DNA from: Granulicella sp.
GTDB taxonomy: Bacteria; Acidobacteriota; Terriglobia; Terriglobales; Acidobacteriaceae
Length of the DNA stretch: 32,035 nt
Direction: 5' to 3'
Assembly (NCBI GenBank): GCA_003133205.1
Contig: PKWK01000317.1
Coordinates: forward strand, 1-32,035
A program made the translations under genes and the position numbers. This document shows positions 14,537 to 22,554 of the stretch, one piece after another. The notes under the pieces are model-generated. The model was not told the DNA's origin and did no database searches. It was given only the letters and a program-made list of their open reading frames with translations. Within the stretch, counting starts at the first letter, position 1; the number at the start of each line of letters is the position of its first letter.

Positions 14537-15286
14537 TTAGAACAATCCGGCGAAGTAATTCACGATCCTTTCGACGAAATCCGACAGTTTTGTCAGAGTT
14601 TCAACGACAGGCTCGCCCTCAAACCGACCAGATTGTCCGAACGCTATGTCAAAGGTGAAATTGATGCGCTGGTTTGCTTCACTATTTCCGGAAACCTCAC
14701 CCAATACGGCGCCCTCTTTGAGTCCGGGAGCACTGAAAAGAACCGAAAACTCGGTAAGTTCCGGAGTCATTTGGAGTTGTACCGTTTTGGCGATATTGGT
14801 GCTGACGCTAACCAGAACAACGTGTTTATCAGCGATGTCGAGTGTGTGAAGGAACCAGAGAGCCTCCCCGTGCCCGCCTTGGTAAGGCTCTATTTGGTCG
14901 ATGATTTGTTTAGCAGATACAGGCATACCCGTTGTCTTTCCGGGAGACTGGGTTATGTACTTCTCGGAACTCTCGCAAATAGGGAAATAGACATTCTTAG
15001 GGTTTCCCCCAGCGGATCGAACCAGTTCACAAGCCAAATAGTCCAAGGCAGCGCGCAAACTGTGCGCGGCGTCACCAGCGATCAAGGCCAAACTATCAGG
15101 GAGTTTGGGGAGTGGACCGAGAATAGACTCCGTGATGTTGCCTTCAGCATGGAACTTGGCAATAACTACATAAGGGTTCGACCCAAGGAAAGCGACTCTC
15201 TCCGTGTCAAAATCACGGATGTGCTTGTTGGCCCTTTCAATTTTGGATCGCGCGCCTGTGAGGTCAATAGCCATGAGCGGCATCAT
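14537..15286 (-). CDS. Hypothetical protein with an alpha-helical A-G-D-A-A-H-S-L-R-A-A-L-D motif
   Basis: 249 residues, soluble, no signal peptide. The stretch L-I-A-G-D-A-A-H-S-L-R-A-A-L-D-Y-L-A-C-E-L-V (about residues 67-88), then F-P-I, resembles a widespread family of uncharacterised bacterial proteins with G-D-x-x-H-N-L-R-S-A-L-D-H-L. D-I-A-D-K-H-V-V-L-V at about 149-158 is also typical of that group. No enzyme activity is known to me. GC is lower than in neighbouring genes, which suggests lateral acquisition. There is no clear ribosome site at 15286 (MMPLM) or at the inner ATG 15271, so the start is uncertain. Confidence 0.75.
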   Translation of the reverse strand: MMPLMAIDLTGARSKIERANKHIRDFDTERVAFLGSNPYVVIAKFHAEGNITESILGPLPKLPDSLALIAGDAAHSLRAALDYLACELVRSAGGNPKNVYFPICESSEKYITQSPGKTTGMPVSAKQIIDQIEPYQGGHGEALWFLHTLDIADKHVVLVSVSTNIAKTVQLQMTPELTEFSVLFSAPGLKEGAVLGEVSGNSEANQRINFTFDIAFGQSGRFEGEPVVETLTKLSDFVERIVNYFAGLF

Positions 15287-15329
15287 AGCGGATTCGACTG
15301 TTTACCGAGATATGGCGCACAATTACGGT

Positions 15330-15545
15330 ATGGCCAACAAGTCTAAGCCGATCTCATTTCACCCGCTTACACTAGAGCAAGCCGTCTCAGGATTGCTCAA
15401 GGTGAAACCGCCAGCACCCAAGAAACAGACCAAGAAATCCAACGTCCAGAAACTGGCCCGCATCGTCTTGGTGGTGACCTTGAACAATAGAGTCCTCCAC
15501 CAGCCCTCGCCTGACTGGGTTCCGATGCAGCGCTTTGCGGAATGA
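15330..15545 (+). CDS. Small hypothetical protein with a F-H-P-L-T-L-E-Q-A motif
   Basis: 71 residues. The first half, K-P-I-S-F-H-P-L-T-L-E-Q-A-V-S-G-L-L-K-V-K-P-P, looks like short acidobacterial proteins of about 60 residues that carry a conserved F-x-P-L-x-x-E-x-A motif followed by a Lys/Pro-rich tail. The second half (after K-K-S-N near residue 40) does not fit that pattern and could follow a frameshift. An ATG at 15312 is an alternative start; neither start has a strong ribosome site. It is divergent from the 14537 gene. Confidence 0.45.
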   Translation: MANKSKPISFHPLTLEQAVSGLLKVKPPAPKKQTKKSNVQKLARIVLVVTLNNRVLHQPSPDWVPMQRFAE

Positions 15546-15685
15546 GCATTCCGGTACAGTTCTGTGCTCTCTGACGCAGTACAAGTAGAGTAGTCGGCCA
15601 CAGACATGTTTCATTGCCTTGGCCCAGCATACAACTCAGTAAGACGCGGACGGTGGCTGAACTGGGCTGACGAGAAACGGAACGA

Positions 15686-15901
15686 ATGACTGAAATCAAG
15701 CACCATCATCACCCTGACGAAGGGCCGCATCCACCATCAGACCATGACAGTTCGATTCCTTACTGGAAGCGAGCGCATCGTGACTGGCGTCTGTGGACCG
15801 CTGCGTTCTTCGTCTTCGCGGCTCTGGCGGTTTACATTGTGACCGTTGACTTGTCGCTTGTTCCCCGAGCCCACCCGCCTTCTGTCACTGTCGGCAAGTA
15901 G
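15686..15901 (+). CDS. Small His-rich single-pass membrane protein
   Basis: 71 residues. The N-terminus holds H-H-H-H (6-9) and further His/Pro/Asp residues (P-H-P-P-S-D-H-D). A conserved-looking Y-W-K-R-A-H-R-D-W-R-L-W leads into one hydrophobic helix (about 38-56), then a short basic Pro-containing tail. I know similar Y-W-x-R-x-H-x-D-W-R small proteins from Acidobacteriota, without a function. The His cluster could bind metal, which is inference. The ATG has GGAA 3 nt upstream. The gene converges on the GH127 gene. Confidence 0.65.
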   Translation: MTEIKHHHHPDEGPHPPSDHDSSIPYWKRAHRDWRLWTAAFFVFAALAVYIVTVDLSLVPRAHPPSVTVGK

Positions 15902-15934
15902 CGGAATCGAATATCCCCGCGGAATTCGCGTGGT

Positions 15935-18871
15935 TCATGCAAGTGACTTGATCCAGACCTTAGACTCAATTTTGCGCTGGTAACGGCGAGGGGGTGCCAC
16001 GGGCGCCCCTTGTAACGACGCTCCGGCATTTCCTTGCGCCCTGATGTTGCTATTGTTGGTGGTTGCGCCAGGAGCGTAGTTTACCGAACTGTCCCCTGGG
16101 ACCTCGGGCCGTCCCTGTGCCCCACGGTTCATACGCGCGTAGTTTGGAATTGCGAGCATCGGCGTTCCATCCTGCCACTTGCCGGTGATGACCATGACGC
16201 CACCGAGCAAATCGGGCCGCCATTCGGCTTTGAGCGGTTCGCTGCTCAATGCCATGTCGAGGTTCTGCTGATCCGCCGTCTCCACGTTGTAGATCAGCGG
16301 ACCATACTGGAGTGCGATCAGGTTGGCATCGGCTTTGATACGAGGATCAGCTTCGATGCGCTGTACCTCCATTGGCAACTCGAGCTCGATCGTATCGTTC
16401 GGCTCCCAATGGCGCGTGATAACCGCGTATCCATTAACGATGTGAGGTGTGACCGGCTTGCCATTCACGGCCAGGCGTTTCAGACCGCTGACCGTTGGCG
16501 TTGTGGTGTAGAGCTTCGAGGTGGTGCGGTTTGGCACGCGCACATGCACGCTGAAGGTCTTTGCTTCCTCGGGATTGACCGTGATAGCGACCGCGCCCTT
16601 CCACGGGTACTCGGTTTTCTGGACAACCTGTACGTTGGTGCCTGCAATCTTGCCCACATTCACGCGGCCGCCGATGAATAGGTTCACGTGCAGAGCGTCC
16701 GGCCCCTTGGTATAGCTCCATGTCGGCACCATCAGCAGGGTACGCGGAATGTTCCCCACGCAGCACGGACACACATGCCAGGGTGTGCGCTGTGAGTTTA
16801 CCAGGGGGTTCGTGTAGCAGAAATTCTTGCCTTCCATGTCCACCGCGCCGAAGAGCGCGTTGTACATAGTCTGCTCGTACAAGTCTGCGTATTTCGCATG
16901 GTGGTAGGCAAGGTTCATCTTGTACTGGAAGAAGATGAGGCCGCAGCTCGAGCAGGATTCGCAGTAGGCCTCGTTCCTCAGTGAGTAGTTCGAGCCGAAA
17001 CCCTCCGAGGTCTCACCGCTGCCGACGCCGCCGGTGACGTAAAACTTCTTGTTGACCATGTTGTCCCAGAGCGACAACACAGCGCTCTGGTAGTCCTGGT
17101 CGCCGGTTTCCGCCGCAATATCAGCCATGCCGGAGTAGAAGTACACTGCACGGACCGCGTGCCCCACAGCTTCGTATTGACGGACTGGCGGCAAGTGGCT
17201 TTGATCGTATTCCTGGCCGCCTTTGCGCGAGTCCAGCAGGAACTTAGCCAGCTTGATGTAACCGTCCCCACGTCCGTTGCCTTCGGTGTCGTTCACGAAC
17301 CGGCCAAAGCGTACCAGCGCCTGCTCCATCTCCTGGTGGCCGTCGAACCACTCTTTCTTGCCCGGCCCGATGTTGGCGACCCAACAGTCGGCCAGCTTCT
17401 TGGCAGCGTTGTATAGGCGCAGGTCCTGCCCATTGGTCAGGGTGTGGTGGTTGATTGCTGATTCGATGAAGTAGCCTGCGGTATAGCCTTCGTGATTCCC
17501 GCGATGTGCCGGCGACCAGTGCTCCGGCCACATCTTGCGGTCGGCAAGTGTATACGCGGTCTGCAGATATCCGTCTGACTCCTGCGCCGCGAGGACGATG
17601 GGAATCCACCTCTCCAGCGTCGCCTTCATCTTTTCCTGCGCAGCAATGATGTCCGGGTCACCCTGAGGATCCACCATCAGAGCAATGCACATCGATTCGA
17701 CAGTCTGATGCACCCAGGCGTTTGAGAAGACGTAGCCCTTGTGACGAGCGTGTGGCTCTCCACGGAGAGCCTTGGCAGCTTCAATAAAGTTGTCCAGGCC
17801 GCCTTGTCCCTGGGTCAGATCGGTGCGCTCGCACTGCTCTACGCAGTGCGGAATCCAGTCGACGATCAATGTCTTGGCGCGCTGGTTCCACATCGGATTG
17901 TCGATCGCATAGCGCGTGGTGTAGACGACGTTCAGGCGCTCCCTGGGGGGAGCCTTTTCAGCCTGCACGATCAGCTTGGATGTACTGTTGCTCTTCTCGC
18001 CGATGGCCGTGAGCTCAAGCACATACTCGCCCGGCATCGAGAAGGTCGCTGTTGTATCGGCGGAAGCGGCGTCCGCAAAGACAACCCGACCTGGTCCAGA
18101 GGCCTTGGTCCAGCGCACGCTCTGAGCGGCTGCCGGCATCAGCCAGGCAGCTTTGCCTGAAAGATAGGTCTTGCCACCAAGTACGACCGCGCGGTCTACG
18201 CCGGCATCGACTGTCGGTGGAAAGAGCGGCACAGCGCCGCTGCTGTACACCTTCCACTCAGCGATCCCTGTGGAGTTCGTACCATCTGAGGTGATCTCCA
18301 GGCGCAGTTTGTCGGTCTTGACCTCATCGAAGGTGGTGCTGTTGAAAGCGTTTGGATTGAGCCCAAATCCTTTTGCATTCGAGACGGGCACAAACTCAGA
18401 GCCGTTCCAATAGGTCACTCGATACGACGCCGGCATCTTGACGCCACCACCGTCGGCCCACCAGTAGACATCGACGTGGTTTGTGGTAACTGGCTTGCTC
18501 CACTCGTACTGCACCCATTGCGGGTCGGTGCGGGGCCAATTGCCGTAAGTGCCATGACTCTGATCGCGCGAATTGGAGGGATTGAATCCGTCGTTCAGCG
18601 CCGACAGCTTGGTATCGCCTGAGGTATACGACGCTGAAGCCGTGGCGACTTTTGCAAGATTGACCGTGACGTCGCCAATGACCGCTGCGAGAGCCTTGGA
18701 GCGATCGACGGCCGATAGCAGTGCTGCGCCCGCCACACCGACCAGAAAGTGTCTGCGATTGACGGGGGAGCCGGAGAGCGGTTGCGGCATTTCGTGCTTC
18801 CCAACGGATGGCTCTGGCTGTACCGCGGCGGAGGTTGTACACACCTGGAACCAGGAATTGTCGAGCTTCAT
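15935..18871 (-). CDS. Tat-exported GH127 beta-L-arabinofuranosidase with discoidin-like domain
   Basis: 978 residues. Twin-arginine signal at about 39-62 (N-R-R-H-F-L-V-G-V-A). Residues 68-212 form a discoidin / F5/8C-like carbohydrate-binding domain (W-V-Q-Y-E-W-S-K-P-V). Residues 218-305 form an Ig/PKD-like domain. From about 310 comes the GH127 (DUF1680) catalytic domain: a (alpha/alpha) barrel and beta-sandwich. The zinc-cysteine centre known from Bifidobacterium HypBA1 is recognisable: E638-S-C640 and C-P-C-C (701-704), with C703 the likely nucleophile and C704 a zinc ligand. The enzyme releases terminal beta-L-arabinofuranose from plant arabinan-type chains or arabinosylated proteins, here outside the cytoplasm. 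AAGGAA 6 nt upstream supports the start at 18871, although it gives a long n-region before the RR pair. Confidence 0.92.
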   Translation of the reverse strand: MKLDNSWFQVCTTSAAVQPEPSVGKHEMPQPLSGSPVNRRHFLVGVAGAALLSAVDRSKALAAVIGDVTVNLAKVATASASYTSGDTKLSALNDGFNPSNSRDQSHGTYGNWPRTDPQWVQYEWSKPVTTNHVDVYWWADGGGVKMPASYRVTYWNGSEFVPVSNAKGFGLNPNAFNSTTFDEVKTDKLRLEITSDGTNSTGIAEWKVYSSGAVPLFPPTVDAGVDRAVVLGGKTYLSGKAAWLMPAAAQSVRWTKASGPGRVVFADAASADTTATFSMPGEYVLELTAIGEKSNSTSKLIVQAEKAPPRERLNVVYTTRYAIDNPMWNQRAKTLIVDWIPHCVEQCERTDLTQGQGGLDNFIEAAKALRGEPHARHKGYVFSNAWVHQTVESMCIALMVDPQGDPDIIAAQEKMKATLERWIPIVLAAQESDGYLQTAYTLADRKMWPEHWSPAHRGNHEGYTAGYFIESAINHHTLTNGQDLRLYNAAKKLADCWVANIGPGKKEWFDGHQEMEQALVRFGRFVNDTEGNGRGDGYIKLAKFLLDSRKGGQEYDQSHLPPVRQYEAVGHAVRAVYFYSGMADIAAETGDQDYQSAVLSLWDNMVNKKFYVTGGVGSGETSEGFGSNYSLRNEAYCESCSSCGLIFFQYKMNLAYHHAKYADLYEQTMYNALFGAVDMEGKNFCYTNPLVNSQRTPWHVCPCCVGNIPRTLLMVPTWSYTKGPDALHVNLFIGGRVNVGKIAGTNVQVVQKTEYPWKGAVAITVNPEEAKTFSVHVRVPNRTTSKLYTTTPTVSGLKRLAVNGKPVTPHIVNGYAVITRHWEPNDTIELELPMEVQRIEADPRIKADANLIALQYGPLIYNVETADQQNLDMALSSEPLKAEWRPDLLGGVMVITGKWQDGTPMLAIPNYARMNRGAQGRPEVPGDSSVNYAPGATTNNSNIRAQGNAGASLQGAPVAPPRRYQRKIESKVWIKSLA

Positions 18872-19385
18872 TATCTGTTCCTTTCAACGACGTTAGTACA
18901 CCGGATGTTGCGAGCGGACTGACAGGGGTACAGAGGGACACCGCCCTGAATTGAGACGTGAGGTGCGGCACTTTCGTACAGCGTGCGCGTAGTTTCGAAC
19001 CGGAACCGCTTCCTGCCTGGGCGCTTCGACGCTTAGCCGGAAGGTATCCCCGCCTATTTTGTATACGTAAATGTACACATCAAAGTTGCGCTTGTCCAGG
19101 ATGTATTCCTGTGACTGGACATGAATCCCATGCGGCGGAAGATCGTGTGCTTTAGACCATAGTCGAGCCGATTGGCGTTCAGTCTGCGCTCACCGTACAG
19201 CATCGCGATCTCAATGTGCTCACCGATCAGGACATCGCTCCAGAACGTGCGGCAACTGAAGAAGTAGCAACCCGGAAAAGCAGAGACACCAGCGGAAGCC
19301 ATCTCGGTTGACTCTGCGGCAGGCCTCCTCAACTTCGTTTGCCCCGGACTTCAAACGCAGGACGGACTTTTTCAGCAGCCTCTCG
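18872..19385. other. 514-nt region upstream of the GH127 gene
   Basis: No convincing gene. Two minus-strand frames (19054-19332 and 18893-19078) give locally protein-like text in different frames (G-E-H-I-E-I-A-M-L-Y-G-E-R-R, and N-F-D-V-Y-I-Y-V-Y-K), so a decayed gene is possible but I cannot name it. An imperfect palindrome lies at 19060-19079. The GH127 promoter is expected here. Confidence 0.4.
19060..19079. promoter_or_regulatory. Imperfect palindrome, possible operator for GH127
   Basis: TGTATAC (19060-19066), 6-nt spacer, GTACACA (19073-19079); the arms match at 6 of 7 positions. GntR-family regulators, including arabinose-responsive AraR, use TGTAC-type palindromes, and the gene downstream encodes a beta-L-arabinofuranosidase. 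It lies about 190 nt before that start. The link is speculative. Confidence 0.3.
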
Positions 19386-19808
19386 TCAGGCGGCGCGAAT
19401 TTCCAGGGTCTTGCCGAGGGCCTTCATTGCGCCGGCGATGCCGTCGATCTTGGAGGCGTGGCGGAGGTTGGTCAGGCGATTGACGGCCTGGGGCGTTGTC
19501 CCAAGTCGGCGCGCGAGTTCGGCGGGGCGGACCTTCTGGCGGATCATTTCGTTGAGCAGTAGGATCTTGGCGGTGAGGCTTGCGGGGAGTTCGACGAGGT
19601 GCTGGCGGCGCTTCGCGGGGGAGGGCATGGGCACGGGGCGCTTGCCCTCAAAGTAGAAATCCATCGCGGACTCCAGAGCTTCGGCGGCCATAGCCAGCGC
19701 TTCTTCGACGGTTTCGCCCTGGGTGATCGCTTCTGGAATGTCGCGGAAGGTGACGACGAAGCCGCCGTCTTTCTTGTCGGGAGTCAAAGTAACCGGGTAT
19801 GCGAGCAT
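19386..19808 (-). CDS. hicB: HicB family antitoxin
   Basis: 140 residues. Residues 1-58 are the partial RNase-H-like HicB domain: Y-P-V-T-L-T-P, G-G-F-V-V-T-F-R-D-I-P-E-A-I-T-Q-G-E-T-V-E-E-A-L and D-F-Y-F-E-G-K-R-P-V-P. Residues about 78-112 form a helix-turn-helix (R-P-A-E-L-A-R-R-L-G-T-T-P-Q-A-V-N-R-L), so it can act as DNA-binding autorepressor. It neutralises the HicA mRNA interferase encoded 11 nt upstream. The ATG at 19808 follows GGGAGAG. The palindrome at 20005-20024, just before hicA, is the likely operator. Confidence 0.93.
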   Translation of the reverse strand: MLAYPVTLTPDKKDGGFVVTFRDIPEAITQGETVEEALAMAAEALESAMDFYFEGKRPVPMPSPAKRRQHLVELPASLTAKILLLNEMIRQKVRPAELARRLGTTPQAVNRLTNLRHASKIDGIAGAMKALGKTLEIRAA

Positions 19809-19819
19809 ATGTCTCTCCC

Positions 19820-19996
19820 TTATTTCAGGCCCAACTGTTTTTTGATGCCCTCGACAGTGCCCTTCTTGAGGTCCCTGCTGTGCATCGGCAGGATCGATGC
19901 TTTGCCGTTCAGCGTGACCCTGAAGTGTGAGCCTTTTGCGGGTTCAAAGGTCGCTCCCAGGCCCGCCAGCCACCTCTTGAACTCGCTGCTCTTCAC
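19820..19996 (-). CDS. hicA: HicA family toxin (mRNA interferase)
   Basis: 58 residues, with a GTG start at 19994-19996. It reads K-S-S-E-F-K-R-W-L-A-G-L-G-A-T-F, G-S-H-F-R-V-T-L-N-G-K, P-M-H-S-R-D-L-K-K-G-T-V-E-G-I-K-K-Q-L-G. This is the full double-stranded-RNA-binding-like HicA fold. The active histidine is that of G-S-H-F (residue 24). HicA cleaves mRNA when free of HicB. The length is normal for the family. The gene lies just upstream of hicB in the usual toxin-first order, 11 nt apart. The ribosome site (GGA, 5 nt before GTG) is poor, which could keep toxin synthesis low. Confidence 0.92.
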   Translation of the reverse strand: MKSSEFKRWLAGLGATFEPAKGSHFRVTLNGKASILPMHSRDLKKGTVEGIKKQLGLK

Positions 19997-20004
19997 CTAT
20001 CCAA

Positions 20005-20024
20005 TATAAACAAAAATGTTTATA
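20005..20024 (-). promoter_or_regulatory. Perfect palindrome before hicA: probable HicB operator
   Basis: TATAAACA (20005-20012), 4-nt spacer, TGTTTATA (20017-20024): a perfect 8+8 inverted repeat. It ends 8 nt before the hicA start codon. It contains -10-like TATAAA on the minus strand, so bound HicB would block RNA polymerase. Autoregulation by binding a palindrome is established for HicB proteins with a helix-turn-helix. Confidence 0.75.
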
Positions 20025-20065
20025 GGCGCAAGGGAGCGCGGCAACCAGTAGTGGTGCCTTTTGAA

Positions 20066-20293
20066 CTAACTCGCCAAAATTGCCCCAAAGACCAAGAGAA
20101 CACCAAGCGGGATACAAACGTAGACGCAGAATATGGGCCATCGTGGTTGGGGCCCTTGGCGCTTGTATTTTTCGAGAGAACTCATCGTCCAATCTCTTGT
20201 CTTTATCATCATGTACATTCCGCTCAAGGCCCCAATGCTGAACATGGTCCAGCCGAATACACACAAGGGGAAAACCATAGATTGCTTGATCAT
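20066..20293 (-). CDS. Small two-helix membrane protein, hypothetical
   Basis: 75 residues. Two hydrophobic helices, about 8-30 (F-P-L-C-V-F-G-W-T-M-F-S-I-G-A-L-S-G) and 52-73 (W-P-I-F-C-V-Y-V-C-I-P-L-G-V-L-L-V-F-G), flank a basic loop with K-Y-K-R-Q-G-P-Q-P-R. No family recognised. The ribosome site is weak, so the start is uncertain; an inner ATG six codons in is also possible. The composition is convincing for a membrane protein. It lies between hicAB and an interspersed repeat. Confidence 0.55.
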   Translation of the reverse strand: MIKQSMVFPLCVFGWTMFSIGALSGMYMMIKTRDWTMSSLEKYKRQGPQPRWPIFCVYVCIPLGVLLVFGAILAS

Positions 20294-20387
20294 CTCAATG
20301 TCATGCTCTCAGGTCATCAAGCTAGGTGCAAGGGAAACTATGCCGCCAGCCGGAGGCCAAATACGTTCGGGGCCAAACTTATAGGCC

Positions 20388-20466
20388 GGGCCTTCAGCCC
20401 TCAGACTCGATGGGCACGGAACATGGGGCTGCGCCCCATGCTGGTATCGAGCGCGCTTTCAGCGCT
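20388..20466. repeat. Triple-hairpin interspersed repeat
   Basis: Three successive inverted repeats: GGGC/GCCC (20388-20400, loop CTTCA), CATGGGGC/GCCCCATG (20422-20440, loop of 3) and AGCGC/GCGCT (20450-20466). I recognise the pattern of G-G-G-C-C-T-T-C-A-G-C-C-C followed by a GGGCTGCGCCCC hairpin from non-coding repeats scattered in Acidobacteriota and other soil bacteria. It lies downstream of the minus-strand DHA2 pump gene; none of the hairpins has a U-run. The full element probably extends from about 20340 to 20490. Confidence 0.6.
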
Positions 20467-20531
20467 TGGATTGATACGCGCAGGACTGCTGGGTGGCCTT
20501 GTTGCCATGTTTGAGTTGCGATGATGCCACC

Positions 20532-22136
20532 TTAGTGGGCGGCTAGTTCTTCGGCGGCGGGCTTGGCTACGCGCTTGGGCGGGAGGCGCATGAGGAATGG
20601 CAGCGGCGACAGCACGACCACCGCGCAGGAGAGGATCATGAAGGCGTTCTTGTAACTCAGCATCATCGCCTGGCGCAGCATGATGCGATATGCCTCGCCC
20701 ACCGCGGCGCGGCCTGCCGCCGCGGGCGGCATTCCACCCTTGATCAGGATCTCCTTCACGCGGTCCATAAACAATTGGTAGGCCACGCTGCCCGGCACGA
20801 CGTTCGCCGCGAGCGCTGCCTGGTGGATCTGCGAGCCGCGCGCGATGTACGTCGTCAGCAATGCGGTGCCGGCGCTTCCGCCCAGGTTGCGCGCGAAGTT
20901 GGAGAGGCTGGAGATCTGGTTCGTCTTGGTCGCCGGCACGCCTACGTAGTTCAGCGTGCTGATGGGGATGAAGATGAACGGCAGGCCGATGACCTGCAGC
21001 ATGCGCCACAGCGTGACACTGGCGAAGCTCGTCGTCAGGTCGAGCCGCGTCAGATTGTAGACGCCCATCGCGGTGACGATATACGCCATGCACACCATCA
21101 GGCGCGGGTCCATCTTGCCCACGGTGCGCCCCGCGACAAACATGATCACCATCATCATGAAACCCGCCGGCGACAGCACCATGCCGGCGCGCTCCGCGGT
21201 GTAGCCGAGCAGCACCTGGAGATATTGCGGGATCAGCACGGTCGATCCGAAGAGCACCATGCCGAGAATGAGCTGCAGGAATACGGCGGTGCCGAAGTTG
21301 CGGTTCTTCAGCAGCTTCAGGTCGACGATGGGGTCGGGGTGGTTCCACTCCCACACGGCGAAGAAGATCAGCAGGAAGACCGCGAGCAGCGAGGTGAGGC
21401 GGATCATGGGATCGCCGAACCAGTCCTTCTCCTGGCCCTTGTCCAGCGTGAACTCGAGGAAGCCGACGCCGAGCGCGACCAGGCCGAGGCCGAGGAAGTC
21501 GACTTTCAAATGCTTGGACGCCTCTTTGCGCGCCTTGAGGAATGGCGGATCCTCAACCATGCGGTTGGACAGGTAGAGCGAGATGATGCCGACGGGCACG
21601 TTGATGAAGAATATCCAGTGCCAGTTGAAATTGTCGGTGATCCAGCCGCCAAGCGTGGGGCCGATGGCGGGCGCGACGACGACTGCCATGCCGTAGAGCG
21701 CGAAGGCCTGGCCGCGCTTCTCGATGGGGAAGGTGTCGGCGAGGATGGCCTGTTCGCTGGTGGCGAGGCCACCTCCGCCGAGGCCCTGCAGGATGCGGGC
21801 GACGATGAGCAGCGGCAGCGTCTGCGCCAATCCGCAGAGCATGGAGCAGACCGTAAACATCGCCACGCAGGACATGTAGAAGCGCTTGCGCCCGAAGCGG
21901 TTGGCCAGCCAGCCGGAGATGGGAAGCACGATGGCGCTCGACACGAGATAGCTGGTGAGCACCCACGTCGCCTCCTCCTGGCTGGCGCCGAGGGAGCCGG
22001 CCATGTGCGGCAGCGCGACGTTGGCGATCGAGGTGTCGAGCACCTCCATGAAGGTGGCCAGCGTGACGGTGATGGCGACGGCCCACGGATTGTGCGAGGG
22101 CTTCCAGTTCAGATGGTCGAAGGTCAGCTCAGCCAT
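20532..22136 (-). CDS. DHA2 family MFS multidrug efflux transporter (EmrB/QacA-like)
   Basis: 534 residues with about 14 membrane helices, the DHA2 layout. Motif D1, L-D-T-S-I-A-N-V-A-L-P (33-43), in TM1 and W-V-L-T-S-Y-L in TM2 are hallmarks of the EmrB group; motif A is G-W-L-A-N-R-F-G-R-K-R. Motif C appears as A-P-A-I-G-P-T-L-G-G-W. Such pumps exchange protons for hydrophobic drugs, often with an EmrA-type membrane-fusion partner and an outer-membrane channel. No such partner gene is adjacent, so partners, if any, are elsewhere. The start at 22136 has GGGG 4 nt upstream. A candidate promoter is at 22186-22214. Confidence 0.94.
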   Translation of the reverse strand: MAELTFDHLNWKPSHNPWAVAITVTLATFMEVLDTSIANVALPHMAGSLGASQEEATWVLTSYLVSSAIVLPISGWLANRFGRKRFYMSCVAMFTVCSMLCGLAQTLPLLIVARILQGLGGGGLATSEQAILADTFPIEKRGQAFALYGMAVVVAPAIGPTLGGWITDNFNWHWIFFINVPVGIISLYLSNRMVEDPPFLKARKEASKHLKVDFLGLGLVALGVGFLEFTLDKGQEKDWFGDPMIRLTSLLAVFLLIFFAVWEWNHPDPIVDLKLLKNRNFGTAVFLQLILGMVLFGSTVLIPQYLQVLLGYTAERAGMVLSPAGFMMMVIMFVAGRTVGKMDPRLMVCMAYIVTAMGVYNLTRLDLTTSFASVTLWRMLQVIGLPFIFIPISTLNYVGVPATKTNQISSLSNFARNLGGSAGTALLTTYIARGSQIHQAALAANVVPGSVAYQLFMDRVKEILIKGGMPPAAAGRAAVGEAYRIMLRQAMMLSYKNAFMILSCAVVVLSPLPFLMRLPPKRVAKPAAEELAAH

Positions 22137-22554
22137 GGCACCCCGCCGCTAGATTGTGCCCTCGGCCAAAAACATCCATAGTGTGATTCTAATTTTGATG
22201 TTGCAATCTCCCAAATTGATGCAAGTCGGCGGCGGGTCGTGGGTCGCGTGATCGACCAAAATGGTTGCAAGAGCGGTCCCTCCATCGGTGATCGAAGGGA
22301 GAAAGGAGTAGCCCTTTTCGGAAAGAACAGGGCGATGGTGGGAGTATTTTGCCAGTGCGAGAGCGTCGGCTTTCGGGCATGGAGCGACTAACGCGCGCGC
22401 TATCAGCAGGCTGCGCAGGAGAGGCGAAAGGGCTAGAGGGTTGCTCAGCCAGTGGCAAGATTGGAGCGGTCGACGAATCCAAACGGACCGGAGCATAAAC
22501 CCAGGAAAGACAAACGTCCTCATGATCCTCAATGAGTGGTGAAAGGCTGTGTCG
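22137..22554. other. Divergent intergenic region upstream of the DHA2 pump
   Basis: 418 nt. Holds the candidate pump promoter at 22186-22214, near-direct repeats TTGATGTTGCAA (22195-22206) and TTGATGCAA (22216-22224) overlapping its -35, and GGTCG/CGACC arms near 22243. A minus-strand frame across it (22149-22583) lacks protein character. Nothing else recognised. Confidence 0.45.
22186..22214 (-). promoter_or_regulatory. Candidate sigma-70-type promoter of the DHA2 pump
   Basis: Minus strand: TTGGGA (22209-22214; 4 of 6 to TTGACA), exact 17-nt spacer, TAGAAT (22186-22191; 5 of 6 to TATAAT). The leader would be about 43 nt. TTGATG(TT)GCAA direct repeats overlapping the promoter could be regulator half-sites. 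Confidence 0.5.

Noticed and set aside
14525..15346. 273-codon plus-strand frame opposite the gene at 14537-15286
   Set aside because: The minus-strand product has a recognisable A-G-D-A-A-H-S-L-R-A-A-L-D motif; the plus-strand product does not resemble any family.
19054..19332. 92-codon minus-strand frame upstream of GH127
   Set aside because: Locally protein-like but changes frame without a clear homolog; mentioned only as a possible decayed gene.
20775..22181. 468-codon plus-strand frame opposite the DHA2 pump
   Set aside because: Mirror frame of the pump gene; extreme His, Asp, Glu and Arg content and no domain.
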